Origin: Annulohypoxylon bovei var. microspora
Lineage: Eukaryota > Ascomycota > Sordariomycetes > Xylariales > Hypoxylaceae
DNA: 64,000 nt
Assembly (NCBI GenBank): GCA_022836615.1
Contig: MU405289.1
Span: 62,001-126,000, forward strand
Direction of reading: 5' to 3'
The notes below the pieces were generated by a model. That model had not been told where the DNA came from and ran no database searches. It saw only the letters and a list, made by a program, of their open reading frames with translations. Each line of letters starts with the position of its first letter. Position 1 is the first letter of the stretch. Both the position numbers and the translations under genes were made by a program. Positions 22,828 to 34,083 of this stretch are shown piece by piece.

Positions 22828-25167
22828 ATGGCCGACCTCGATGAGGAAATTCTAGCCATCGTCGGCGGCGACGACGATGAATCGTCAAATGAGGAAGTAG
22901 AGCAAGACCTTAGTCGTTCCGCGTCTAGGTCTCCCGACCCCGATGTTAAGAAACAGACAGCAAAGGAGACAAAGCAGAAGTCTAGCAGGAGAAAGCAGGA
23001 TGATTCAGACGAGGAGGAAGGAGAAGCGTGAGTTTTGTACCTACCTACTACCTAATGCTGTCGCTACTATTGTTATTGTTTTCGCTGCTACTTCCCAACT
23101 TGCCGGCTTTCCTACTTTCATCTTCCACGTACAGTACCAAGAAAGCTCTTTCTCTTGGTCAACCTAACTCACTGAGTCATCCCATGAACCTCGACCCCGA
23201 CATCAATACTCCCCCACACACCACCTAACGCCTTGACCATTTAACACCTTGGTACCTTAGCAGCTACCAACAAAATCTATTTGTTTACCTCATAACCTGA
23301 GATTTTACAACTTCTTTCTTTCCCACCTTCGCTTTCTATTCCACATCAACATTTTGGCTCGGCTAACTCTCGCCATGTTGTCTCCCACCAGTTCTTCAGG
23401 TGGCTCACCAGCCTCGCAAGATTCTGCGCCTATGGATGAATCTGATTCCGATGACGACGCGTTCCAGTCGACCAACACCAATGGCAAAGTAGACGATGAC
23501 GACGATAATAAGTACCCCGTTGATGGGATCTACGCAAGCGAAGCAGAGAAAGATGAGATTCTAGCTATGCCCGAACTCGAGCGAGAACAATTGCTTGCTA
23601 AGCGCCAGGAGCAAGTCGACCGCCAACGACAAAACACACTGTTACGTCAGCTATTACTGAAGACGAGAGAGGACGACAGTCAGCCAGACAAGAAGCGCAA
23701 AGCAAGTTCCGCTGACCTAGATGACCCTCAGCGCAAGACCTCGCGACAGCGAACAAGAGTCGGTGGATCAAAGGTAGGCGAGACGAGCGCTGGTATCGAA
23801 TCGCTCCGCCGTGCTCGAGCCGAGAAGAGCGATCGCTTACGCCGTAGAGAGGAGGATCGGGAGCGTAATAAGAATTCGTATTCCGCCTCCCGCAATAGCC
23901 CCGACCGCGACGGCGATGACGATACCGATGATGGCTACACAGGCGCATCTAGAGATAGGCACTCTAAGTCGCGAAGTCCAGAAATTAAGGAAATCCCGTT
24001 TGCCGACTTGCGTGACATCGAGCGCATCCGACTTGGTCGCACCCGCTTCGCCCAAGTTTGTTTCTACCCCGGGTTTAATGAAGCTATCACCGGTTGCTAC
24101 GTTCGCGTCTCTCTTGGCCCGGGTCCCGACAGCGTGCCCGTCTATCGGATGGCCATCATCAAAGGTATATATCTTAGATGTACAGTTCTGGCGTCTCCGT
24201 GCTAATCATGTCATTTTAGGCTTTACGCAAGGCAAACCATATGCCATGAGCAAGTCTAACGGTCAGACTTTTGTCACCGATCAGTACATCAAGGCCGCTC
24301 ACGGCAAGTCCGAAAGAGATTGGCCGTTCATCATTTGCTCCGATTCCTCATTTACAGACGTATGTTGTGGTTCTACCATTCTATTAACATCATTCTAATA
24401 TGTTGCAGGCTGAGTTCAACCGATACAAGAAGGTTTGCCAGGAAGAGGGTGTTATCTTCCCCAAGAGACCAACCCTAGATGCGAAGATTGACGATATCAA
24501 TGCCCTCATGAATCACACCTGGACCAACACCGAGGTGAATGCCAAGATTGAGCGAGAGCGAGCTCTGCTCAGTAAATTCCACCCGACGGAGCGAAACCGG
24601 TTACTCAAGTTGGTCGAGGAAGCTAAACACCGCGGAGACGATGCGCGGGTTTCGGAACTGCAAGATCAATTGGACTCACTCGAGACTCCACGCCTGGCGT
24701 TCAAGACTAGCCTGACGTCGTCCTCCTCCAAGCCTACAAGCTCGGGCCCATCGCAGCAGGAGCGCTTAGCAGCCTTGAATGTCGAGAACCGCCGACGCAA
24801 CGTCGAAGCAGTGCGCAAGGCGCAGATGAGTGAGAAGGCGAAATCACGCCAATTTGAGACCCGCATTGTACGAGGAGAGGACGCAGACGAAGACACCTCG
24901 CGACGTCTAAGAACCAAGACCAACGGCGGATCTCCCGACCAAAAATCGACACCTATTAATGGCAGCGGTGCATCTACACCGGCCAACGGAACACCTAAGC
25001 AGAATGCCACTACGAAGTTGCCGATGTTGCCTCATCTACAGAAGCTTCAGGCGCAAAACCACCAGACAGGGAAGGACAAGAAGGGGATCCCGCAGATCCA
25101 CAAGCCAATCGTGGACGACGACATCATCGCAGCTCTGGACCTTGATATCGAGGTCGATATCGACTAG
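22828..25167 (+). CDS. RTF1: RTF1: Paf1 complex subunit with Plus3 domain
   Basis: Four exons (22828-23027, 23392-24164, 24220-24359, 24409-25167) encode about 623 residues. Intron 1 is unusually long (364 nt); the others are 55 and 49 nt. Rtf1 belongs to the Paf1 complex on elongating RNA polymerase II and promotes histone H2B ubiquitination and downstream H3K4 methylation. The N-terminal third is acidic and Ser-rich, followed by a region around YPVDGIYASEAEKDEILAMPELERE that precedes the Plus3 domain in fungal Rtf1. The Plus3 domain spans about residues 268-400, starting IPFADLRDIERIRLGRTRF and including YVRVSLGPG; it binds phosphorylated Spt5. The C-terminal part is helical and charged (ALNVENRRRNVEAVRKAQM) and ends in an acidic tail. 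The role is confident from domain order. Confidence 0.95.
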
Positions 25168-25221
25168 ATGGAGCAAACGATGAAGTGAGGCGCGGATTGA
25201 CCGTGCCACTAGTCCAAGCTC

Positions 25222-25261
25222 TCTCTCGGTCTGTGTTATATCCTATACATGGACCGAGAGA
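25222..25261 (+). other. Hairpin in RTF1 3' UTR
   Basis: TCTCTCGGTC (25222-25231) is perfectly complementary to GACCGAGAGA (25252-25261), with a 20-base AT-rich loop. It starts 55 bases after the RTF1 stop codon, so it would fold in the transcript. Function unknown. Confidence 0.6.
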
Positions 25262-26151
25262 TTGAGCCTTTGATCTCCGCATTCCGAGAGTTGTGTTGCT
25301 ACTAGTTCATCAGTACAGCCTTGTACAAGGTTCAACTCACCGGAATCGCGTCAACAATGTGGAGATTAATTCGATAGTGCTGATAGCAAATGGGGGCATT
25401 AATGTGATAAATGACTCTACTATGTGGACAAGTGTATGATTATTGACAGTGAAGATACTCTGGGGATATACTAATAGTCTACCCCGTACGTGACAATTAT
25501 GTAACCTAAGCTTCCTGTGAAATTAATGAGGGTTCTTGGTTGGTCGAAATAGATGGGTACCTGGTCAATCGTCTGGCGTTGTGATGCCCGTGGAGCTCCA
25601 CGGAATTCCGTGGCATTGGTGAGCTTCCTCCAGTCCGGGTTGACATAAACCATTGATAGCGAAGCTTACTAACACTTGGTATAACAAATGTTTGCGATTC
25701 GAAAAACAGGGCCACGGTTTTCTTCGCAGCGATTGCTGTTCGAGGCAAGATATGATGGGACGACGGCTAAAGAGTTGATCTCTCTTACTTATGGCGTGAT
25801 AAGCCCTGCTTTGCGGCTACAACTCGTCTTATTCTAGACTGCGGCCCACCAGCCGCATTCTTGATTATAAATAATTTGCAATAGACCTTGAAAGACAATG
25901 GCCGTGTGGGCTAGTAGTGATGAAATCCAAAATGGATTGCTCGAGCCATGTAGGGTTATTCGTCCTGCCTGACAAATACAACGTCCAGGAGAAAGCATGC
26001 GAGAAGGGTATTTATGAAGTTGGTGTTCGCTGGACTTTCAACAAGGAGTCATCATCGGCAATATTATAAGAATATTGTCAAGCATTGATTTTCAAAAGTC
26101 AAATAAGTAATCCAAGCTGCTCTATCCTACACCATTGCCCCTTGAACCACG
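25262..26151. other. Intergenic spacer
   Basis: Between the RTF1 3' UTR and the OYE gene on the same strand. No gene is seen; the last 200 bases should contain the OYE promoter. Confidence 0.5.
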
Positions 26152-27642
26152 ATGCCTGTAAACCGCTACGATTCTGCTCCTGCCGATGTCGCGCTCCTCG
26201 GCCAGCCCCTCAAGTTCGAGTTCTCGGGAAGGGTGGCAAAGAACCGCTTCTACAAGGCGTCCATGATCGAGGACCTAGCCACCTGGAGCCCGACGAACAT
26301 CGAGGAGCGCGGCATCCCGACCAAGGAATCAATCGAGCTATATCGAAGGCAAGTTTCCAAAATGGCCAATGGGCATCACTGTGATTAGACACTAATGCGG
26401 AAATATAGATGGGGTGAGAACGAATGGGGTGTCATCGCTACCGGCAATTTGGATATCGAGTTCGACATGCTGGGCTTCGTCGGCGACTGCATCATTACTC
26501 CCGAATGCCCTCCGTCTGGCCCACGCTTCGAGGCCTTTAGGGAGCTGGCGGCCGCGGCTAAGGCGAACGGCAGCTTGGTCCTCGGCCAGATCAACCATCC
26601 CGGGCGCCAGCTGTTCGCGAAGATTAGGAAGGACACAATTTCGGCCTCGGCCATTCAGATCCGTACGTGAATATTTACGACTACTTCCATTTCCCAAAAC
26701 CCGTGTAAATGGCGTCAAGTACTAATCAGTAGTATGTAACGAACAGCACCAAAAACCGGTTCATACGCCATCCCCCGCTCAGCCACGAAAGCCGACATCG
26801 TGCGCGTCATCGATGGCTTTGCCCACGCCGCGGCGTACCTGCAGCAGGCGGGCTTCGACGGTGTCGAGCTGCACGGCGCCCACGGCTACCTGATCGCGCA
26901 GTTCCTCTCTGAGGTGTCGAACCAGCGCTCCGACGAGTACGGCGGCTCCCTCCAGAACCGTATGCGCCTCGTCGTCGAGATCGCCGAGGAGATCCAGAGG
27001 CGCGTCAAGCCCGGATTCATCCTAGGCATCAAGCTGAACTCCGTCGAGTTCCAGGAGAAGGGCATTAGGCCCGAGGAGGTGCGGGTCCTGTGCGAGAGGC
27101 TGCAGGATCTGGGGTTTGACTTCGTGGAGCTGTCCGGCGGCAATCATGAGGATATCGGATACGGCGGTGCGAAGGAGTCCACGTTGAAGCGCGAGGCGTA
27201 CTTTATCGAGTTTGTTAAGGATATCGTGCCCCATCTGTCCAAGACCAAGAAGTACCTCACGGGCGGGTTCCGCACTGCGGGCGCCATGGTCAAAGCCTTG
27301 GATATCCTCGACGGCGTCGGTATCGGCCGCCCGGCTACGCAGGAGCCTCGCTTCCCAAACGATATTCTGGCGGGTAAGGTGACTGGCGCCACAAAGCCGC
27401 GGGACGAGATCTTGAACGATCTTAATTCTTACCTAACGGCGGCGGGGACGCAGATGCGGCAGATTGCTAAGGGCAGGGAGCCGGTCGACTTGAGCAACCC
27501 GACTGCGGTTGAGAGCCTAATGGAGGGGCTGGGGGAGCATTTCAGGAGGGTGGTAGCGGATGGCGATAAGTTGGAATACCACGGCTTCCTGGACTTGAAG
27601 GCTGGCAAGACGACGTCGCATCCTTATGGCGAGGCTTACTAG
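26152..27642 (+). CDS. NADH:flavin oxidoreductase, Old Yellow Enzyme family
   Basis: Three exons (26152-26348, 26409-26662, 26747-27642) give about 448 residues. Intron 1 (60 nt) uses a GC donor (GCAAGT) with a normal AG acceptor; only this join restores ELYRRWGENEWGV, and the neighbouring GT gives a stop. Intron 2 is 84 nt. The enzyme is an FMN-dependent ene-reductase/oxidoreductase using NAD(P)H. Visible features are the FMN/substrate segment LGQINHPGRQ, the substrate-binding HGAHGYLIAQFLS (about residues 193-205, a His-x-x-His pair), the following NQRSDEYGGSLQNRMRLVVEI signature and a C-terminal phosphate-binding GGFRTAGAM. Such proteins reduce activated double bonds, and many act in detoxification or secondary metabolism. 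A Zn2Cys6 regulator and a Rieske reductase follow on the same strand. Exon 3 is strongly GC-rich. Confidence 0.94.
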
Positions 27643-28131
27643 ATGGTTTGAGGATTATTGCCGATTTATACTGTTGCATCTCGATAGAATATAGAATATC
27701 GATGGGTAAGGATATCTTGTATCTGTTGTCCTTTCATAATTGTCTATATAGATATGCTATGACACGAGTAACCTCTAGAAATCTTATATATTCTTTGCCA
27801 TCTACATAAGTTTGTAGGTCTGATGAAATCAAGTCTAAGACTTCATTCAATGTTCCCAATCAGGCTTCAGGTACTTAGGTACATAATTCCAGGATGCCAT
27901 TTGTCAGCAAGCCATGATCTATGGATCTTCACGCAATCATGCCATTATGTCCATTTTTCTATGGAAATTATAAATGTTTCTAATTCATATTTTATCTATT
28001 ATATAAGACACATCCATGAATACCTAGCTTCGTCAAGTTTGAAGTCAACGGCTTACCCCTATTTTCTCCTTAGAAATATCATAGCGAAAGGCATCCCTGG
28101 TTCTAGGCCGTTTATCATCCCATCCGCAAGA
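27643..28131. other. Intergenic spacer
   Basis: 489 bases between the OYE gene and the Zn2Cys6 regulator, AT-rich. No gene is seen. It probably holds the OYE 3' UTR and the regulator's promoter. Confidence 0.5.
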
Positions 28132-30379
28132 ATGGAGACGAGTTCTCGTCGTAAAGCATGTGGGTTGCCAGCATGATCTCTTGTACTTTTGCGTCACTAA
28201 TTGCTGTTCGTGTGTAAGGTGATACCTGCTTTAAGAAGAAAATCAAGTGCGACATGTTGAAGCCAGCTTGCTCAAATTGTCTGCTGTATAAAGTACCATG
28301 TAGTACAACTATACTTCGGAGGAGAACAGCCCCGTTTCCTTTGAAACAAACACAGACAGCAAATCCTACTGCGGATGACGATAGCCTCGAGGCTCGTCTT
28401 GCGCGAATTGAGGCTAAGCTAGATAGACTCGGTGATTCTAGCCCTTCCGCGACAGCAGATGAACTACTCGGTAGCGGGTCGAGTCTGGTTGGGAAGTCTA
28501 CCGTCCCATCGATAGTAGGGCCATCAAGTCCGGATGCTCTAGTACACCGCGAAGATTATAACGTACCTCCGCTTACTGAGGTATTACCAGTCATCGAAGA
28601 CTATTTTCGTGACTTTAATCCTGCTCTTCCACTCTTTGACCATATGCATTTTATGCAAATGCTATACGGTTTTTATTCCGGGCAGGAAGAAGCTAGGAAG
28701 TCGAGGGCCATTTGGGCTGCCGTGAACGTAGTTCTTGCTATAGGATATCGCATACGTGCAAGTCAGGCCGAAGACATAATAATTGGGTTTGACGATAAGA
28801 AAGTCAAGAAGTGCATCGATAATGCCCAGAGAGAACTTGACGAACTTGTGACCCGCGAAGAAGATACCCTAGGAATCCAGGTTCTCTTGGGTCTAGTTAG
28901 TACGTGCCCAGATGATGAACGAGTCTGCAAAATTAAGATCAACCCCTGACATATTTCATGAGAAACAGCTGCTAACTTGAGGCTATGCAGTACTCTTCCA
29001 GACAAACAGTGATCAAAAGCCGGCGTCGGTCTTAATCAGCACGGCTGTTCGGTTGGCCCATAGGTTACAACTTCACGTGAAGTCTTCTTTGTCCGATTAT
29101 ACTCCAGAAATGGCAGGTCACAGAAGTAATATATTCTGGATCTGCTACTCCCTAGACAAGGTAAACATTATCTCACTACCTTGGGCGGCCCGAAACTGAC
29201 ATTGACTAGGATATCAGCCTCCGCTCGAAGATTCCCTCCGTTCAGAACGACGAGGATGTGGACCTGGAGCTTCCAGGAACGGAGTCGGGAGATGACGGGA
29301 ATTATCTCTCAAGTATTGATGGACATACGCAACTTAATTTTCTCCGGTCCAGGGTCCAGCTCGCTTATCTGGAAGGGAAGGTGTATGATGACCTACTCAG
29401 CAACCGTTCGACGAAGTTATCCCCGGAGGCTCGACAGGTGAGAGTTGCACATATCTTCCGACTTCTCGATCAGTGGCTGCAAACGATACCAACACCACTC
29501 CGGCTCGAACACATTACGAAGACGGTGAGCAAGGCTCCACTCACGCACATGATACTCCTGTATCACACTTATTTGATGTGTTCTACTACGCTGAATGGCC
29601 TTTACTCCCTCGCGTCGCCGTGGGTTAAGTCAATCAGCGGATTCGCGGCTGCCGCCCTTCGAAACTTCGACTTCCAGGCTCACATTTGCATGAGACATCA
29701 ACAACCGCTGTTGCCATATTTCTGGGATACTTGTGTAACTACTAGCCGTGGGTGTTTTCAGATATTGAACAGCAAAACTTACAGCGGATGTAGTTTTTGG
29801 TGAGTACACTATCATGCCATCTCCTCTATCAAGACAACGACTGATGAAGATAACCGGTTAGGTTAAGCGGCTGTGCTTATTTTTCGGCATTCGTCGTCTT
29901 ACTTACCAACATAATCTATTTCCCTTTACACGAGCTGGTAGATTATGATCGAAGACTTACACTAGACACCATCGGTCGTATAGAGAAGCTGCTCTCGTAT
30001 ACCGGATCGGAAGCATTTCAGAAGCTGCACGTAATCGTCGTTGCCTTGGGGAAGGCGGCAGACCACGCGGTCCAGCGAGCCAAGGCTCAAGCTGCTACCT
30101 ACGAGCCTACTCCGTCTGTCGCCCAGCCCTATTGCTCTTCGTTTTCTTCATCATTCGGGGAGCTTCCTGATGAGCTGAGCCAAAACCTGGTTAGTAATTC
30201 CAATGGTATACCTTTAGGCATTGTTGTTAAAGCACGTTGCTAAATGATTTAATATCACTCAGGTCCCGGAGTGGAACTGGCCGCAAGCTTCGACTTTTGA
30301 TGGTTCGGGTTCGGGCTTTGTTGGGTTCGATTTCAACGATGAAGTTTCGCTGCCAGCGTTTATGCGAGGGTTTTCTTAG
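28132..30379 (+). CDS. Zn2Cys6 fungal-type transcription factor
   Basis: Six exons: 28132-28159, 28219-28899, 28991-29160, 29210-29799, 29862-30189 and 30263-30379, giving about 637 residues. The first coding exon is only 28 nt and the first zinc-cysteine codon (TGT) is split by intron 1. The binuclear finger then reads ACDTCFKKKIKCD followed by KPACSNCLLYKVPC, so all six Cys are present near the N-terminus. A leucine-rich linker with a short coiled-coil (LEARLARIEAKLDRL) follows. The Fungal_trans middle homology region starts around EVLPVIEDYFRDFNPALPLFD and contains WICYSLDKDISLR. The C-terminus is rich in aromatic and acidic residues, a possible activation region. Expected to bind CGG-type half-sites in the nucleus. 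It lies between an OYE gene and a Rieske-AIF gene, which are plausible targets. Confidence 0.9.
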
Positions 30380-31083
30380 GCGATTAAGGTTAGAATACAT
30401 ATGAGCACCATTCGAAGACGTAGACGATGTGGAAAATGTGTGTAAGTGAGACAATTTAATATCTTGGAGAAATATATATATGTACCCAGGTATATACTAC
30501 TAGGTATAAGATCATGCTACTACCTATCAACAAGTAACCAATCAGAAGACTAGAGGATGATGGAATCGGTAATCTAGAGCTGTTGATTGGTCTAAGCTGC
30601 CACGAAAGTGTGGGACGACAAAGACAAACCAGATTCGTGATGTCATGCAATGGTCAACAGGCATAGCTTTGACCATTGGGAAGCTTCGGATTACAATTTA
30701 CCTGGGTAACCCTAGGTAGCATTTGTCAAAGGATGGATTACGACAGTGGCATGTACGGAGGACCGTATGTACCTAGGTACCTGCAGGTGCCCGCCCGGGG
30801 AGGTCAAAGTGGAAGGAAGATAGAGCAGTCAGGTATCATTTAGTAGAAGGTTCAAACGGTTCAAAGTGTTCAGGTCGAACCATCATCGACCCCTCACTTA
30901 CTCACTTACTTGCAGCTACACCTACTCCCATTGCGTGTTTGGTTGGTCAGCTCCTTGCCTATGTGCGTTCCCCCATCATATCAACCGGACAAATAATTAG
31001 TAAGACGGTGTAGCCTCTGTTCCATCTCTTCTATTTTCCCTTTTAAGGCGTCACCAATATCGCCCTCTTTCTTACCTTGTTTC
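30380..31083. other. Intergenic spacer
   Basis: 700 bases with an exact TACCTAGGTA at 30770-30779 and a partial copy at 30712-30719. A CACTTACT tandem is near 30895. No gene is seen; it should contain the promoter of the Rieske-AIF gene. Confidence 0.5.
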
Positions 31084-32931
31084 ATGAATTCCGCAAGATC
31101 CTTGTTTCGACCTTGTACAGCTCGTGTCTTGCTCAAGCCTAGGCCCAAGTCTAATCTAAGACTGCAAACATATAATCTAACTAGATCAATATCGGCATCT
31201 GCAACTAGAGCCATGCCTCAATTTAAGCTCAAGGATGTCTCCTCGCTATCGCTTCAGCCCGGCGACAAGCAAGAGGTTGAAGTTGAAGGCATCGAGGGTG
31301 GCAAGGTGCTTCTCCTCAACGCTGGCGGTAAGATACAGGCCGTAGGGCCCAAGTGTACACATTACGGCGCCCCTCTCGCGAAGGGGGTTTTGACTAAGAG
31401 TGGAAGATTGACCTGTCCGTGGCATGGAGGTTAGCTCACCGTTTCTTAGACTGCTTCCGCTTTCTCTTTCTCGGGGCTTATATAACTGACGTTGCCATTT
31501 TTTATTTCTTTAGCTTGTTTCAACGGCCAGACCGGTGATATCGAGAACGCACCTGCATTAGACGCCTTGCCGGTGTTTAAAGCCATCGAGAAGGATGACG
31601 GTATATACATCGAAGGCGAAGAAGCGGTAATCAAAGCAGCGAGACGAAAGCCTAACTTTAAGTGTGCTGTAAGTGATGGAGCTAAAGCTAACAAAGTCGT
31701 CGTGGTCGGCGGCGGTAGTGGAGCGATTGGTGCCATCGAGGGTTTACGGAATAAGGGATTCACGGGGCCAATCACTCTGATTTCTAACGAGGGCTATCTT
31801 CCCATTGATCGCACCAAGCTATCGAAGGCCTTAATCACCGACCCCACCAAAATCCAGTGGAGGGATGACGAGTGGTATAAATCTGGCTCGGTCGAAGTGA
31901 TACACGACGAAGTCGTCGACGTCGACCTCGTCAACAAGGCAGTTGTTACTAAGAACAAGGAGAAGTATCTCTACTCCAAGCTCATCCTGGCTACTGGCGG
32001 TTCACCGCGAAATCTACCCCTGCAGGGTTTCAAGGTGCTCGAGAATATATTCCCGTTGAGAACGGTTCATGATACGAAGAAGATCGTTGACGCCATTGGT
32101 GATAAGGGCAAAAAGATCGTTATCATTGGTAGTAGTTTCATCGGTATGGAGGTGGCCAATGCGACGGCCGCCGGCAACGATGTTACCGTAGTCGGTCAAG
32201 AGAGCGCCCCGCTAGAAAGGGTATTAGGGAAAGAAGTAGGCGCTGGACTACAAAAGGGGTTGGAAGGTAAAGGCATCAAGTTCCACATGTCAGCAGGTGT
32301 GGACAAAGCTGAACCATCCAGCTTGAACCCATCTAAGGTGGGCTCGGTTCATCTGAAGGATGGTACAAAACTCGAGGCTGACCTGGTCATATTGGGAGTC
32401 GGTGTGGCCCCCTCCACGGAATATCTCAAAGAGAATAAGGTGATCCGACTGGAGGGAGATGGGTCTTTGAAGACGGATGATAACTTCCTCGTGGCGGGAT
32501 TGAAAGACGTATACGCTATCGGAGATATCGCCTCGTATCCTTACCATGGTCCAGGCGGCCAGGGCAACTACACGCGTATTGAACACTGGAACGTGGCGCA
32601 AAATCAGGGGCGAGTGGTGGCGCATCACATCATCAACCCGTCGCTGAAGTCGGAGTTTTTCACCCCGATATTTTGGTCTGCCCTAACGGGTCAACTTCGA
32701 TATTGCGGCAACTCGGTGAACGGGTGGGATGAGCTCGTCTTGCAAGGCAACCCAGGTGAAGGCAAGTTTGTGGCATATTATTGCAAGGGTGAGATTGTGG
32801 TAGCGGTGGCTAGTATGGGTGTAGACCCAGCCATGGTTCAGTCGGCGGAGCTCATGAAGTTAGGCGGTATGCCCTCTAAGACAGAGCTGAAAGGCGGGTT
32901 GGACATCCTCGGTGTTTCGCTGACGGCCTAG
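31084..32931 (+). CDS. Rieske-domain AIF-like FAD/NAD oxidoreductase (AIFM3-like)
   Basis: Two exons, 31084-31429 and 31514-32931 (intron 84 nt, splitting the Ala of the Rieske WHGA), give about 587 residues. Residues 1-44 are basic with many Ser/Thr and no acids, a likely mitochondrial presequence. An N-terminal Rieske [2Fe-2S] domain follows, with C91-T-H93 and C111-P-W-H114. A pyridine nucleotide-disulfide reductase module comes next: FAD-binding VVVVGGGSGAIGA (about 177-189), the ATGG segment near 275, a second Rossmann motif IVIIGSSFIGMEVA (about 317-330) for NAD(P)H, and the late FAD motif YAIGDIASYP. A reductase C-terminal domain ends the protein. AIFM3/AIF-like proteins move electrons from NAD(P)H to acceptors; the substrate is unknown. 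Being next to OYE and a regulator, a redox or detoxification role is plausible. Confidence 0.94.
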
Positions 32932-34083
32932 ATGGAAGATCCATCAATGAAATTTGTACACGGGATGCGATTCGTGTGCCTGGGTTAGCGTCAGGTACGA
33001 GACATTAGAGTTATTGTCTCGATCGAGTCGATTCAGGGACCGGATTTATGTAAGCAAGCAAGCGCAAATGAAAATCATGACTGTCTCTCCTTTTTACTCG
33101 GAGACGAATCGTCCCCCTCGAAGTTTACACAATACTTGCGTGCCGTGGTTCTTGATGCTGGACATAATGCGTATGAGAAATTGATTGGGCTGCGGGTGCG
33201 TCATCGCACATGACTACGCAACATCCTGGTCGAGTCTCGCGAAATCGACCCCGCCTATCAGAAGATGGCCAAGACGAACTGTGCAACGAAATACGGTAAC
33301 ACCGGTGATTAGTCCATGTGATGGATTCCCAACCCCTTCTTCAGTAGATGGCGGTATTGGAGTATGCTGTCTGTCGGGTTGGTATATATCTCTTAGCTAT
33401 TCATTTCCTGTCTGCCATACACCCTTTCATAATCAGATGTCTAAGTCTTTAAGACATCAAGATGGGTGAACAAGGATTACCAAGGTATTATCTATAAAAT
33501 TCATTATCATATGACGGACTAGGATACTAGTGTACTTTGAGTACTTAAGTACATATCCATTTTATGGGATGTACATTGCCTCCTTCCCATTACCACGGAA
33601 TACCAATCACCACAGCTGGAAAGTACAACTAAATACCTAGACGGGACCCCCACTTGATCTAATCAGCTCTCCACTTTCGACTTTACATACAGCAACCGAC
33701 GACGCGAGAATCAACTTCACTAACCTACTAGATTCAACTTCGGTTTTTTTGCCTAAATTTTCTTCTCTTTTCATCCTCTTTTCTTTTCGTTTCCAGGCCT
33801 TCTGTGGGATTGTCCACACTGGAGAGAGACACGTACTAAACAGTCTTAATCCTTTCTTTTCTTTTCCAGACGGACGCGCCGAACGGCGCATTTCGCTAAA
33901 GTCGATCCACCCAAACTTCGCCCACTGTGTTCTCCCTTGGCAGAATACATCACACGGGATACGACAACGAAGAGGAACCTCTCCTATGCTTAACTTCCCG
34001 GCAAATATCCATATTCATATCTCATTCCAGCATGCTGATCTCCCAGCTGTGCACGCGCAACAAAGCGACAGTTAGCCATCATC
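32932..34083. other. Intergenic spacer
   Basis: 1.15 kb. Open frames here (for example 33185-33469 and 33749-34075) lack conserved features; the second lies in the presumed leader of the coiled-coil gene, which is pyrimidine-rich. No gene is called. Confidence 0.5.
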
